This document shows positions 1 through 12,500 of a DNA stretch of 64,000 bases, in pieces. The notes under the pieces were generated by a model, which worked only from the letters and a program-made list of their open reading frames with translations, had not been told where the DNA came from and ran no database searches. Numbering within the stretch: the stretch's first letter is position 1; each line of letters opens with the position of its first letter. The stretch covers positions 186,001-250,000 of the forward strand of contig JALIZF010001516.1 in NCBI GenBank assembly GCA_029948255.1, given 5' to 3'. Both the position numbers and the translations under genes were made by a program. The DNA is from Telmatactis stephensoni. Taxonomy: Eukaryota > Cnidaria > Anthozoa > Actiniaria > Isophelliidae.

Positions 1-400
1 GACATTATTCGTCAGAAGCGCGCCGTCCTCTTTTACGCTGCATTGTGTTTGCCAAATCCATCTAGAGTCTTACTAAAGTATAACTTTGGTAGTAAACACT
101 CCATCGACCTACCTACTTCACCCATCATGATCAAAAACATACATTCAACTACCAAATCCAGCTTAAAGTTGTTCACTGACTCTCACTCCCCACTCCCCAC
201 CAGTCTTCTATACTACATTATTCGGTGTCACATTGACTTACTTTTGAAAGTGTTCAAGTGCGAAATGACCACCTAGGCCTTCTAAAATTCGAGCGCTTTA
301 CTGTGGTTTTGGAATTTATTTTTGCGTCAAGAAACAGAATTGTTTTATAAAGAGATATTAAGCATTGATGGTAAGGTGAAATAGGGTACATGGACTCTAC
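1..400. other. no exon recognised at left edge
   Basis: This should be an intron of the Niban-like gene, since the exon ending at 401 has a clean donor (CAG then GTAGAG on the minus strand). No further exon with a usable acceptor and open phase was seen. Confidence 0.4.
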
Positions 401-3400
401 CTGTTCGCTAACTTTCTTCCTCACGGCATATCCTCCAGGCATAGTAGAAAAGTTGCTGTAAACATCGTTCATAACTCTGTAGTCTATCGCTGCAACAATT
501 GTTTCACTAAGAATCTAGAAGCCCAATTATTATTGGTAAATAATTTTTAAAGTATCACAACAAACAATAGTTGACCCTGTATAATAGACAGGGTTATATC
601 CGTTTTAGTGACCCTCCAGTTTTTATCAAAGAGCAAGACCGACTGAAAGCATGGCCGGCTACGAACCAAAACTCTGCATTAATATTTTGATCCTCTCAAT
701 AAACTGCAATGTCAGGCACGCGAAACGCAGGAGCCCAATTGAAAAGTTCATATGATTACATCGTCTTTTCCATCTGTTTTTTTTTTCTCTTTTTCTTCTT
801 CTTTTCCCATGTACATCGTAATTACATTTAACAAGTATACCTGTTCCTCGGTGCCATAACAGCTTGCATAGTAGTAACCACAGCTACGTCGTGCTACATA
901 GAAGGCTTCTTTAAAAGCGACCCTTGCGATTGGATCAGGATTCTTAAAGCCTAACAAACAAAAATTGGGTTCAGTCTCCTCCCGTGTTTTTATATAAGAG
1001 TATACAGATTATAGATTTATAGATTATTTACTATCATGCTCATTCACGGAAATCACTTTTCCAGAACTTTTGATATAAACTATTCATTATAAAAACGTTG
1101 TGCAAAACGCCGAAATTTTACGCGCGAAATCGCGAAGGACCTAGAGAGAATTCAAACAAATTCCCTCCATATATTGTCTCTCTCCATATATGAATAGCAT
1201 GCCTGAATGAACACTTCCAAGATATCAGGCAATATCTCAAATACATTCTAGGTCATCACAGACTACGCTATCTTTTGGACTTGAGTCCCTTCGACGTTAG
1301 GCTGCTTGTTACTCGGTTATTTGTGTAAAAGTTACTAAATAACTGAGTCAATTACTCGGATAAGTGAGTTACTGTGGATGCACCGATTTACTCAAGTTTT
1401 TGAGTAAATTTACTCGCACGTTTTTGCAGTGCAAACAATGCTTGATTGTGTTTGGTCAATGAAACATTTGCCGTTTGGCCAGGCCTTTAGAGAATTGTAT
1501 AGGAAAAAGCGAGAAAAGTTCTGGCCTATGGCGTACCATAACTTCGGCTGCAACATTCTTTGGCAATTCGTATCCATTCTTGCATCTCTTCTTCGTTTTC
1601 TGCAGTTATATAGTAAGGGCGTCGTCTCTTATGGAACAATTCAAATGTATGATCAGGGTATTTCTCTGGTAATGGCAAATCGTTCTCATCAACACCTAGA
1701 GAACAAATTTAGTTTGAGGTTCTGAATAGATATATAAATAGAAAAAATTGATGCCGGGATAGGTCAGGCTGATAGAAGATGGATTAGTTGATGGTTTACA
1801 AAGAATAGATGGATGGATGGATGGATGGATGGATGGATGGATGGATGGATGGATGGATGGATGGATGGATGGATGGATGGATACATGGATGGGTGGATGG
1901 ACATGCATGCAAAACTGTGGAAATTACCTAGTTTCTTGGCAAGATCTTTCAAGCGCTCAAGAACTGCACCGTTCACGTTCTCTTCTACACGATAACCAGC
2001 GGGTACAATGACTCCTTTGGGTTTGAAACCTTTTTGAAATGCCTGATAATAAGACAACAATAGTGAGCTTTCTTTATGAACTGCAAGGTCGAGTGTATGC
2101 AAATCAGAATCACAAACACTTACGAGGGTCTGGATGGGGGGGTCCGCATGTCGGTTGTCGGTTCAAATTTGAGCAATTTGTCTGTTGTCAGTTAAAATTT
2201 TCGGTCTTTGTCCGTTGTCGGTAAATATAGGTTAATCATTAAAAACATTAAGTTTAACTATATATCGAAATATTAAGTCTAATATTTATAAAAGTGCATT
2301 TTATCGTTATTCATAATTGCTCTTTGTAGAATGAGATGCAATTGATGTCGATCTCACCTTTACAAGTCTTACAATGGCACAGAAAACAATTGAAATTCGT
2401 ATCTTGACTTGCCTGATCTATGCCCAGGCCGGACAGAAGGTCAAAGCTCTAGCCACGTTCCATAAATAATTATTTCACTTGATATGACTAACCGAATCAT
2501 TAATATAATGTCGGTAGTCAGTCAATATTTTTTGTCGGTAATCAGTAAACGTTTTTCACAAGTTTGTCGGTAGTCAAGTTATTTTTTTGTCGGTTTGTAG
2601 CTAGTCGGTTAACCCCATCCAGAACCCTGACTTACGATTTCAAGTCCACACGGCTAGACGTATGGATGGTTGCAAAACTTATTCACTATGAGCTTCAGAC
2701 GTCAACGTGTAAAGCTTTTTGGATTTTAAAGGCGGGACAAGTTACAGGTCTAAAATGTCGTGCTGGTATTCGTGTGGATTTTAAAAAGTTCTAGTAATTC
2801 TACCCATACTTCTTTCTGGGTCAGTCGCGCAGGTTTCGCCTTTTTTCACAACGTTTTAAGAAATAGGTTGTAAATATATACTACTTCACTGACCAACGCT
2901 CTTGGACATTACCCACAGCCTTAGCCCTTCTCCTTTAAAGCTAGTGCAACTGAACCCTTGCTTCAATTTAACAGTCTGCATTCAACACTATGTGTGTATA
3001 TTGTGTATATATGCCTGGAACAACGTTTCTTGGTTTGAGCTCTATACTCGTGAGTTATGAAGGATTTATGCTAATTAGATGACGTCTACCCAGGAATTTT
3101 CAATATTTGTTTATGCTTTAAAAGTGCGCTTGATACTGATATCCAAGAAAACACTCACGAAATCCTTTATATACAAACACAACAAAACAGTGATGTGTTA
3201 AAAAGATGCTTCATTTACACCCAAGGCCTTTTTGTCGGTATATTAAATGACTCCTTAGTAGACGTCAATTAATTAGCATATGGCAAGTTTAAACCGCTCT
3301 AACTCACCAGCGTGATGCTCAAACCAAGAAATGTTGTTCCAGTCATATATACACATAGTGTTGAATGGATACTGTTAATTTGAAGCATGGGTTCAGTTGA

Positions 3401-4731
3401 ACTTTAATACTCTTCCAGGTCCCCTCTCGGGACTACAATAAACGTCGTTTCTTAGTGTAAAAAAAACACTTTCCGGATCAATAAAAAATAGCTACGAATT
3501 TTTTGCTGTCAAATAGAGTGTCTCATACCTCTTCGTTTTCATAATACTCTATAGCATAGTCCCGTCTAGCAACAAAATATCTCTTTTTCCAATTCTTGAC
3601 AACAGCTCCTTGTTTTACCATGTAACCCATCTTGAGTGGATCAGTGGGCACAAAATTCTGGAAAATACATTGATATTTATTGTTAATAAATATAAACTTT
3701 ATATATTGATAATTATTAAATAATCAATGGCATAGTGCACGCGCTCTGATTGGCCAAAACCGTGTTCAATGACAGTATCAAACACGTTCACGTCATTTTT
3801 CGAGTTTTTCGTAAATTTGTGCGCTTGTTATTTTATAAAAGAAGTAAAAACTGTTTTTCTGTGTTTGATAGCCTGATTAAAACACTTGTGATGTTGGGAG
3901 AACACTCGAGAGCTGTAAAAGCTCTCGCCTACGGTTCGTGCTTCCACTATACACTCTCTCGTGTTCTGATCAGTTCGCGTGTTTTGATCAAGCTACCAAA
4001 CTCGGAAAACTGTTTTTTTTTTTTAATTTCTTAATTATTATTGCGCTGCGAGGGGTCCCTAAAAATCGACAAAATGGCCTGAAATCGCTACCAGAGAACA
4101 CTAACACAAGCAGCTCTACCTAAAGGCTAGAGTTTATTTGTTTCATTATTTACTGAGTTATAGACTAATACTTCTTCGGACCCTGAACTCGAGTTTGGGC
4201 CTCCTGTGGTGTGATTATGTGACGTCACGCAACGCGGTGTGATATTTCAATTTCCGGTTTAATAACTTCCTGAGAGTTGTGCAATGGTAATGATTTCTTG
4301 ACTTTCTCGATCTTACCTCCCTATACTGAAGTTGTCTCTCTTTCTTCGCTACGGCAAATGCCTCTTTATCGATTTCCATGAGTTTTAATCTTGTAACTTC
4401 GACGCCATAGGCCTGAACATAGGCAGCTGAAAACGTTGCTAGAAATTCCTTTGCAATCCCTAAATAAAAGGAGTGATAAATTAGTGGCCAATAACAACTG
4501 AAATTGATTCTGTTTATAATACTCGATTTTTGAAGCCGTAATTAAAAGTTCGTCTTTATTACAGTAATCACTAATAGACATGATGATGCAAGAGATCAGT
4601 CGATTTTTTAAACTGTACGGGCACTCAGAAGAATACACCAAGATCCTGCATTTTAAAAAATACTTCTGTATCAACCTACCTTCAATCAATTCTTTTTTCT
4701 CGGCATCCAGTCCTGGCATAACATTACCCAT
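401..4731 (-). CDS. Niban/FAM129-like PH-domain protein, 5' part (7 exons, partial)
   Basis: Exons in coding order are 4731-4680, 4459-4317, 3657-3529, 2042-1928, 1695-1537, 950-841 and 514-401. All have GT/AG borders and their phases join, giving 274 codons; the gene continues beyond position 1. The start ATG at 4731 is followed by Gly-Asn (MGNVMPG), a possible N-myristoylation signal. Residues about 66-200 form a PH domain: a first strand [20 protein letters not shown], then [16 protein letters not shown] and IVPAGY, and a closing helix [14 protein letters not shown]. The stretch around WKKRYFV..DYA.EYYENEEA resembles the vertebrate Niban family, which also starts with MG and has an early PH domain; these are cytoplasmic, membrane-associated stress and apoptosis regulators. 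The PH domain is clear. The Niban assignment comes from memory of the family and is moderate. The gene is divergent to VPS52, 1.8 kb away. Confidence 0.68.
1807..1890. repeat. (TGGA)n tetranucleotide microsatellite
   Basis: About 20 copies of TGGA fill much of the 232-bp intron between Niban-like exons 4 and 5. The repetitive open frames here (MDGW or HPSI repeats) are artefacts. Confidence 0.95.
2124..2629. mobile_element. non-autonomous TIR element with internal GTCGG words, 6-bp target duplication
   Basis: The left end GAGGGTCTGGATGGGG and the right end (reverse complement CAGGGTTCTGGATGGGG) are inverted. Both sides carry ACTTAC (2118-2123 and 2630-2635), a 6-bp target duplication. Inside, short words such as GTCGGTTGTCGG and GTCGGTAGTCAGT recur all on the same strand and are not inverted with the ends. 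No coding potential. It lies in intron 3 of the Niban-like gene. The element at 62825-63057 has the same termini and layout. Confidence 0.75.
2790..2870. mobile_element. solo right arm of the CACCTATTTC MITE family
   Basis: Contains the family's conserved arm (TACCCATACT, then a CGCG core, then AAATAGG followed by TA). The other arm is absent. Compare the complete copy at 19320-19617. Confidence 0.6.
2946..3401. repeat. long imperfect palindrome
   Basis: Arms of about 145 nt (2946-3089 and 3257-3401) pair with scattered mismatches around a 167-nt centre. Example: CTTGGTTTGAGC on the left against GCTCAAACCAAG on the right. Non-coding, in Niban-like intron 3. Confidence 0.75.
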
Positions 4732-5902
4732 GATCAAACTCTAAGCGTCCGTTCGTTTCAACTGACGATTTGTACTGAGCGCTAGCAGTAGTTGTTTGAG
4801 CAACCTTAAGAAATGAAAGCCAAGAGTATTATGTTAGTTTTTATGGGGAGGAGCGCTGTTACAGTGCTAGTCATGCTGAAACACATCCTGGATGGAATTT
4901 TCCGGGTCATCGAAAAGCATGTCTCGGCTCGGTATTGGACGCGATTATGGAGAGTGTTTATTTAGGACCCAACCTGTTTATAGTGTAATGTTTTAGCTCA
5001 TGAACTAGGAATACCCCGCAAATTATATTCATGCTATTCATCCCATTGTGTTTCTATTGTGTTTCTGCGTCGTTTTCAAAAAGATCCACTACATGATCGT
5101 TTGCGGGGCGTTCTATAGTTATTCTAGTCTGCGTAGCGGCTAAGGGGATTAGGGAGAAGGAATGGAGAAGAGGGGGATATAGTTATTCCTAAAAAAAGTC
5201 ACTAGTTATATCAACATTTTACAACTCTCAGAGGCCTGGATTTGTGACTTTTTTACCAGTTTCTTTGAAAGCTATCTTGAAAGAAAAAAGTTACTAGTTT
5301 AGGAAGGAGCATGAGAGAAAATGGTCATGGGGTTGTCCATAATCCAGTAGTAATTTTTCCAATTCCAATTTTTCGTCTATTTTGAAAAAGAAATGTCACG
5401 CCAGTCATATCAAAACTGGATATGAACCGGACTGTTGAAAATTATCAATCAGCAAATCACTTATAGACATGATGACAGTACAGAACTTTCGAAATCTGAA
5501 AACTTTCGAAATCTTGTCAGATAGCAAGTAGTCGGTAATTCCTTGTAATTTATTAAGACTGAGAGCTTAGAATCGATCCTAAAATGGTGCCTATTTGATT
5601 GACATCTGTCAGATTGTGGCGTCAAAAGATCCCTCTAAAACGTTTGCATATAAAGACCATTCCCACACGTCTTAGCAGATAGCAGACGTTTCAGACGTGA
5701 CGCAGGGCTAAAGCTATTTCCCAATGTCTGAAATTATGAAAATGAAAGAGGGTGAAAGAAAGAGACAGAGAGGAAAAAAATCATTTTACTTCGGAAGTGG
5801 TTGCCTAATTATCCCGGGTCAAAGCTCCACGGAAAAGAAAAAGTTGAAACAAGGATGTGAGGTCACTGAGAATCAAACTTGTACATTCCATTTAAGGAGC
5901 AA
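4732..5902. other. intergenic region between divergent genes
   Basis: Sequence between the Niban-like start and the SINE upstream of VPS52. It must hold the Niban-like promoter, but no TATA box or other element could be assigned. No convincing exon was found. Confidence 0.5.
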
Positions 5903-6165
5903 GGATGACACAGTTGGTTAGTGCGCGGCCTTCGGTGCGAGAGGTCCCGAGTTCAATCCCCAGTGACTTCACATCCTTGTTTCGACTTCTTTCCTTTCCG
6001 TGTAGTTTTAATTAGCTTTAAATACCCTTAAAACGGAGCACTGATAGAGAGAGGGTAGTAAAATGAGCGCACCGTCGACCTCAGGTTTGTCAGTTGAATT
6101 ACTGTTACGAGTTATCGACGTTAAATATGGTTGCTTTACTTTTACTTTACTTTATTCCTCATAGA
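5903..6165 (+). mobile_element. tRNA-derived SINE, family A, copy 1
   Basis: The head at 5903-5976 folds like a tRNA: acceptor halves GGATG and CATCC, a D-arm/A-box region CAGTTGGTTAGTGCG and a B box GAGTTCAATCC. A body follows and then a CTTTA-repeat tail. A reverse-strand copy with the same tail lies at 13163-13425, and decayed copies near 17800 and 18350. Confidence 0.8.
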
Positions 6166-6299
6166 AGGCCTTGCCATGTCCCAACTGTGCCCCCTTGCAT
6201 CTGTCAAGGGGCAAGCGAGTGAGTTATAGGGGTTTTAACATTAAAGCTAGTTAGTCCACCACCGAAGTGGAGCCAGTTGATCGACCATTTCATTTCATT

Positions 6300-6415
6300 C
6301 CATTTCATTTCATCTCATCTCATCTCATCTCATCTCATCTCATCTCATCTCATCTCATCTCATCTCATCTCATCTCATCTCATCTCATCTCATCTCATCT
6401 CATCTCATCTCATTT
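6300..6415. repeat. (CATCT)n pentanucleotide microsatellite
   Basis: About 22 near-perfect CATCT units grade into CATTT units and then a TTTA run. The array ends roughly 145 bp before the VPS52 start codon, so it probably lies in or next to the promoter or 5' UTR. Confidence 0.95.
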
Positions 6416-6560
6416 CATTTCATTTCATTTTTTATTTATTTATTTATTTCGATGATTTACATACGTGACCTGACAGTGGTCTTCCTGTGATATTTCGTCA
6501 CTTTTGCAACTTCTGCAGTTACGAAGCGGGGTAGGGTAAGGGAGTTGTTCAAAATTCAAG

Positions 6561-9500
6561 ATGGCGGACGTGGAGGCTGATGAAGGGTTAGAAAGTCAGT
6601 CTTTATCGAACGCTGATGCAGCACAAAATGTCCCAGATGATACAGAAGAGGTATGTATTCATACATTTAACAAATAAATTTATTATGACAGTGTTTAATT
6701 GGAATTATATTTTACATAGGACTTGCAAGTTGATCTCAATTTGGGCGAACTTGATCTCACATCACAAGACGAATACATTTTGGATGAAGTTGATGGTAAG
6801 TAATGTACACAAATTATTTCATTAAGCTACTAGTGCTGTACAAGCTTTCCTTTGTATTTCTTCTTTTAATGGGAAAAGTGCAGTTATATAGATGCTAAAA
6901 ATACAAGATACTGTTATACGTGAAGGCGAGTTGTCCCTGGCATAGCTGGGACAATCAACTCTTTTGTTTAGTGGCCCTAGGATGAAAGAAAACAAAAGAG
7001 GACAACTTGCTTTCAGTTTAAAAAACCCATAAAATATATAACTTAATTAGCTTACCAAATGATGAAATTTGAGTTTGATTTGTATTTATTATTTATGTAT
7101 TTATTTTATATTTTTTCTGGCAGTTCACATTCAGGAAAACCTAGAAGATGAGTTAGTCAAGGAAGCACTCAAAGCTGTAAGTAAGACTAAGAGCAATTAA
7201 TCCATAAGTGTGAAATGAACCACACCATGCCATGAGTGTCATGATGTTTATAAAAACAATTCTTTTAACTCCTGCTGTATCTGTGCCATATGCTGTGACT
7301 GTGTACATGTCGCCATACAAAATCTACTTTAACTATTAATGTATATTTCTATGCTCTCTTAAAGTAATATCCTTGTGCATCCAGGCCATGAATATTAATC
7401 ATCCACAAAGTAATTTAATTAAGTAAAAATTGATGTTGATTGGTATTATTAGTTATGAGATATGCTACATAAGTTTCATATGCTTCAACTGCCACATACA
7501 AAGAATTTAGAATGAGGGAACTTGCTAAAACGTTTGTCTTGTTACAAAATGACTGAGCTTTATTCATGTAGCATCATCTTGATACTTGTGTATGTGGTAA
7601 ATGAAGTATATATCTTAGAAGTCAGCTATTGGTGATCAATTATCTATGGACATTGAATAAAAAAACTAGACCCACCCAGTTTTTCAATGGAAAAATGCGC
7701 AGTGATCATTATACTGTACAGACTATGAGGTAAAATGAATATATACAGATATTAAGGGTTCGATTGCAAGTCAAATGCTATTGTATAGATAGCTTCATGC
7801 ATTCATGGACGATTTTAACAATCCTTTAAAAATTTGTTCATCAGGGTGTTGATCTCCGTCAGTATTCCAAGCAAATTGAAGCAGACTTGCATGATGTTGA
7901 AAATGCATCAATATCAGACTGTATCCTTTACTTTCAGTTCTATCCAACTCAAAACATCAGGTGTGGTCATAAGGTGTCAGTTGAGAGAAAGCAAGTCGGG
8001 ATTGTTATTATTACATATTAAGTGTTATTTACTTTTGAAGTGATTATGAAGGGATTCATTTTCTGTAAAAACACCAATGTTGACATCAAATATCAAAACT
8101 CTGATCTAACATTATTTACATTTGGCATTTTCCATTTGGCCAAAATTTTCGATATTTTTTTAGGAATATACCAAATGGAACAGAACAATTCCAGTAAAAT
8201 GTTAAAATTTTGGAATGCATTGCAAGCTATTCCTTTTTTCTGGAAATTCCAAAATTTTGAAAAAAGCAACCATTCCATTGGATATTTTTTTAGAGTTGTA
8301 TTGATCCCAGTCTTGCTCAAAAGCTAATAGTAGGTCCATCATTTTGAAAGTGGATTAGGTTGCCTGTGATGAAAGTGGATTAGGTTGCCTGTGAAAAAAT
8401 GTGATCTGAAACCTGTTTCATTTGTACACAAAAAATGCTGAAAACTTATACCAGAAATTTTTGAGGAATGGAAAGTGTCCATTATTTTCCTTGCAATTTA
8501 CATACCATCAGGCCATCATTGTTACCTTATGGAACAAATATTACCCGTCTGTTTACCAACCACTAGTTGACTACTTGTAACCAACCACTTACCAACCACT
8601 TATTGACCACTTGTGAACCATTTACCCACCACTTAATCTTATTCATCACTTATCACATGGTTCAAATTGTTCACATTTACCAATGTTAACTACATTGGAC
8701 ATACTAAATACACTGTAATATGTAGCAGTTGTGTCATTAAATGAACCTACATACAATGTTTGGTTTGGTTGGTCACCATTCTGCAAAAATATACTCCTGT
8801 TATACTGTAAAGATGGTTTATACACATATTAACCCTATTCTTGCCAAGGGCCGATTAGATCGGCCAAAGAAACATACCTAGTCTTGCCAAGGGCCGATCT
8901 GATCGGCCCACGTTAACATCGCATTTGATTGGTTGAAAATCGGCTTTGTTTGTTTATTTTAACGAATCAAAAGCTTTGTTATATAAACTTAATATCATGT
9001 AAGCGAGGCTTCGTATTTTTGAAGCGAAATTCAAATCAAATCATCGATAGTTTGTGGTAAGTTTGCGAGCGCTTCGCGCGAATTTGTCAATAAAGATGGC
9101 GGATTTACGCACGATTTTTGTTGTTGTTGTTGCTTGAATATATACTTGTTGTAAATGTCTGATCCAGAGTTTGATAGCGGAGACGAAAGTAGTGATATTT
9201 ATAGTGATAATTCCGAAGACGAAGACGAAGAATCGAGCTCCGAAGATGAGGATCAAGCTGTTCAAGTACCAAAGATCTGGATTCGTGTTTATCCTCCTGA
9301 GGACAAAGCTTCTTTGGAGTTTACTGCCAGAAATGTGGGCCCTAGAAATCCTCCTCCTCCTGATTCGCTACCAGGTACCTATCTAAGTTTGTTTCTAACT
9401 CCTGAAGTTCTAAGATGCATCGTAAGTGAGACTAAAAAATATGCTGATCAAGAGATCAACTCTATTATAACTCAAGGTAATCCTCTCTCTGTTCGTCTGC

Positions 9501-12500
9501 TAAAATGGAGACGCTTGAACTTTGATCTGACTCTGTTGAAGAAATTTCTTGGACTGATCATTAACATGGGACTAGTTGCTAAAAAGGACTTAACTACTTA
9601 CTGGGAAACAAAACATCCTAACACTTCTACTCCTTATTTTTCATCTGTAATGTCAAGGAATACTTTTCAACTAATTTCCAGATTTCTGCACTGCTCTGAC
9701 AACACTTCTGTCCAGGCACAACATGATCCTCTCCACAAGTTCCGTCTACTTCTTGATTCTTTGAATGCTGGCTGTAAGAGGTACTATGTACCTAAGCAGT
9801 TCATTTCAATTGATGAGAGTCTTATAGGCATGAAGAACAGAACCCAGTTGATACAGTACATCCCCAATAAGCACCATCATAAGTGGGGTGTCAAGCTTTA
9901 CTCAGTAACTGAGTAATCAACTGGGTTTCCTCTACATACTATAGTCTATTGTGGCAAGAGGCGTGAAGGTCCTGCCTCAGAGTTTGGACATTCATATGAT
10001 GTTGTTGACAAACTTATCAGTGAATCTGGCTTAACCCACAAAGGCTATCATCTATTCGTCGACAACTTCTATACAAGTGTTACACTTGCTGAGCACTTGT
10101 ATGAGAAGGGGGTTATGCTCACTGGTACAATGAGGTCCAACCGAAAGGGGATACCCAATATGATTAAGGAGGCCAAACCTAAGATTCAGGAATGTTTTTA
10201 TGCCAGAAATGATCAAACCCTTGTGCTTAGTTGGAAAGAAAAGGCTTCTCAAAAGAAGCCTTGTATCATGCTCTCGACCGGTCTCCCGTCTGGCATGGTT
10301 GAACACCAGGTCAGGCGGGGTGGTACCAAGACCAAACCACAGATCGTGTCGGAGTACAACAAGCACATGGGAGGTGTTGATACCCTGGACCAGAAAGTGG
10401 ATTTCTATGCTGGGGAAAGGGCTTTCCACAAATATTGGAAGAAGTGTTTCTTTGCACTCATCGACCGGATGTTGGTGTGTTCCTATATCCTTTATCAGGC
10501 CAATACCTCGGACGAACCCCCCCTTACCAGGTATAGGTTTATGTGTGCCGTGGTGGAGGAGCTGTGTGGCAACCCAACACAAGAACAACAACAACCAGCA
10601 ACACAACACAAGATCTGCCAGCTTCAAGGGCGAAAAGAGAAGGACTGTGTTGTTTGCTCCAGACGGGATGTTCCTGGGGGCAGAAAGAGAAGCCGCACAG
10701 AATGCCAGGGATGTGGTGTTGGTGTGCACCTGGCATGTTTTGATCAGCTGGATCATAAAACAAAGAAAAGGAAGGCATAGAAAATTGAAATTCCTACTAG
10801 AATGGCTTTCTTTGCTTTGTTTTATGGCTCAGTTGATCAATTTCATAAGTGATTCATCAGTTTTTATGGTCAATTTTATTATATATTTGCTACTTTTTTA
10901 GTCTGTTTCCATAGCAACATGCTTCTGTCGACACATATATGACTTCTTATGAATTCTCTGAAACAGAGGAATAGAGACAAACACCATTTGTTAAAAAGAC
11001 ACTGTTGTAAAATATATTTTAAAAATATTTTTATCACATGAGTGGGATTTATGAAATTTTTACCATTCGCTAAATCTTGAAATATTACCAAATTTTTTAA
11101 ATTCAAGTTATTTATAACAATTTTTTTCTATTTACACCTATTTATATTGAGATAAAGATTAAATTATTTGATTGTACCTGTAAAAAGCAGTAAATTAAAA
11201 GTCTGCAATTCTTCCAGCTTGATATTGGGTTAATTTCTGTCGTCTGATATTTTTGAAACATTTGTCTTGGTAACCATGGTAACATGTCTATTGCATCAAC
11301 ATGAACATGGCAGATTCAAGCTGACATCATAAGCTTCAAATTGGTTTATCAGTCACTAGGTAATGATCCCTTTTACTACTGATGTAATTTTTTGAATGTT
11401 AATGCTATTTTTTCATATATTTTGCCTTGGCAAGTCAGGGGGACCCCCCTCAAAAATATTGGCAAGAATAGGGTTAAATAGAACTTCTTGGGTGGCATGG
11501 GTGGCATACGCTGTTAACGCTTCGTCTTTCACCACTGTAGTCTAACGGTCTAGGGTTCGCTGGTTTCGAGCCCCGCTGTGACCAATGTGAATTGAAGTTT
11601 GTTGATGTGTTGTTCTCTCCCTTGCCCGCGAGGGTTTTTCTCCGGGTTCTCCGGTTTTCCTCCCTCCATAAAAAATCAACATGTGAGTTGAGTAGTTGTG
11701 TGCTAAAATAAGAAATGTAGTGGTAGTGAGTGTGAGATGAAAGACGGCCCAATGGAAGATTAGCGAAAGCTAAATTGGCTTCCGTCTATAAGTAAAGACT
11801 GTTTTTTTTTCCTTATATTGTCCTTGACACTACTACTCAGATATCAAAGAAAGTAGAAACATTGCCAGTCTTCATAATCAAATTGCATCTTGTGATACCA
11901 TTCTTGAGGTTGGTAGTAATTAGAGAATTAAACGATTTATCAATCATAATCACAATCACATTCATAAAGATTACTCTCACAAAGGGAGTGAGTGAGTTAG
12001 ATATTTCAGGATTTCAAAATATTTTAGGATCTTGTTGCAAATCCTACAGGATTTTGTATAGGATCTTACTGAATCCTACAGGATCTTGTACAAGATCCTG
12101 TTCAGGATTTTATGTAGGATCCTAGTAAGGATCCTGTTAGGATCTTTGACAGGATGCTGGACAGGATTTTCACCAGGTGGGATCATAGAGTATTGTCACA
12201 GATATTCTAAGGGGTGGGGTTTTGATGAAAATTTGAAGAGTCTACTTAGTAAGGTAGATATGAGAGAAAGGGATGGATATTGTCATCAAAGATTGTTTCT
12301 AAAAATCCCAAGATTCAATGGATATACATGTAGTGCAGTGTACATAGTACAGTACTGCCATCCTGTAACTATAGTTGCAAATTGTGATTAAAGTTAAAGT
12401 GTATTAACATTAATTTTCAGTTCAAACCACAAATGAAATCCAAATGCATATTCATTGTTTGTTGAATTCTCTCATATTATTATTTATTTTTTAGAGAATG

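Noticed and set aside
1696..2011. Open frames of repeated MDGW or HPSI
   Set aside because: They come from the (TGGA)n microsatellite; only the Niban-like exon 1928-2042 is coding.
3750..4123. Small genes in Niban-like intron 2
   Set aside because: Overlapping short frames without motifs in an AT-rich intron.
5903..5976. tRNA gene
   Set aside because: The tRNA-like head continues into a SINE body with a repeated tail, and inverted copies exist, so it is a SINE.
6267..6468. Open frames of repeated HLISS
   Set aside because: They come from the (CATCT)n microsatellite.
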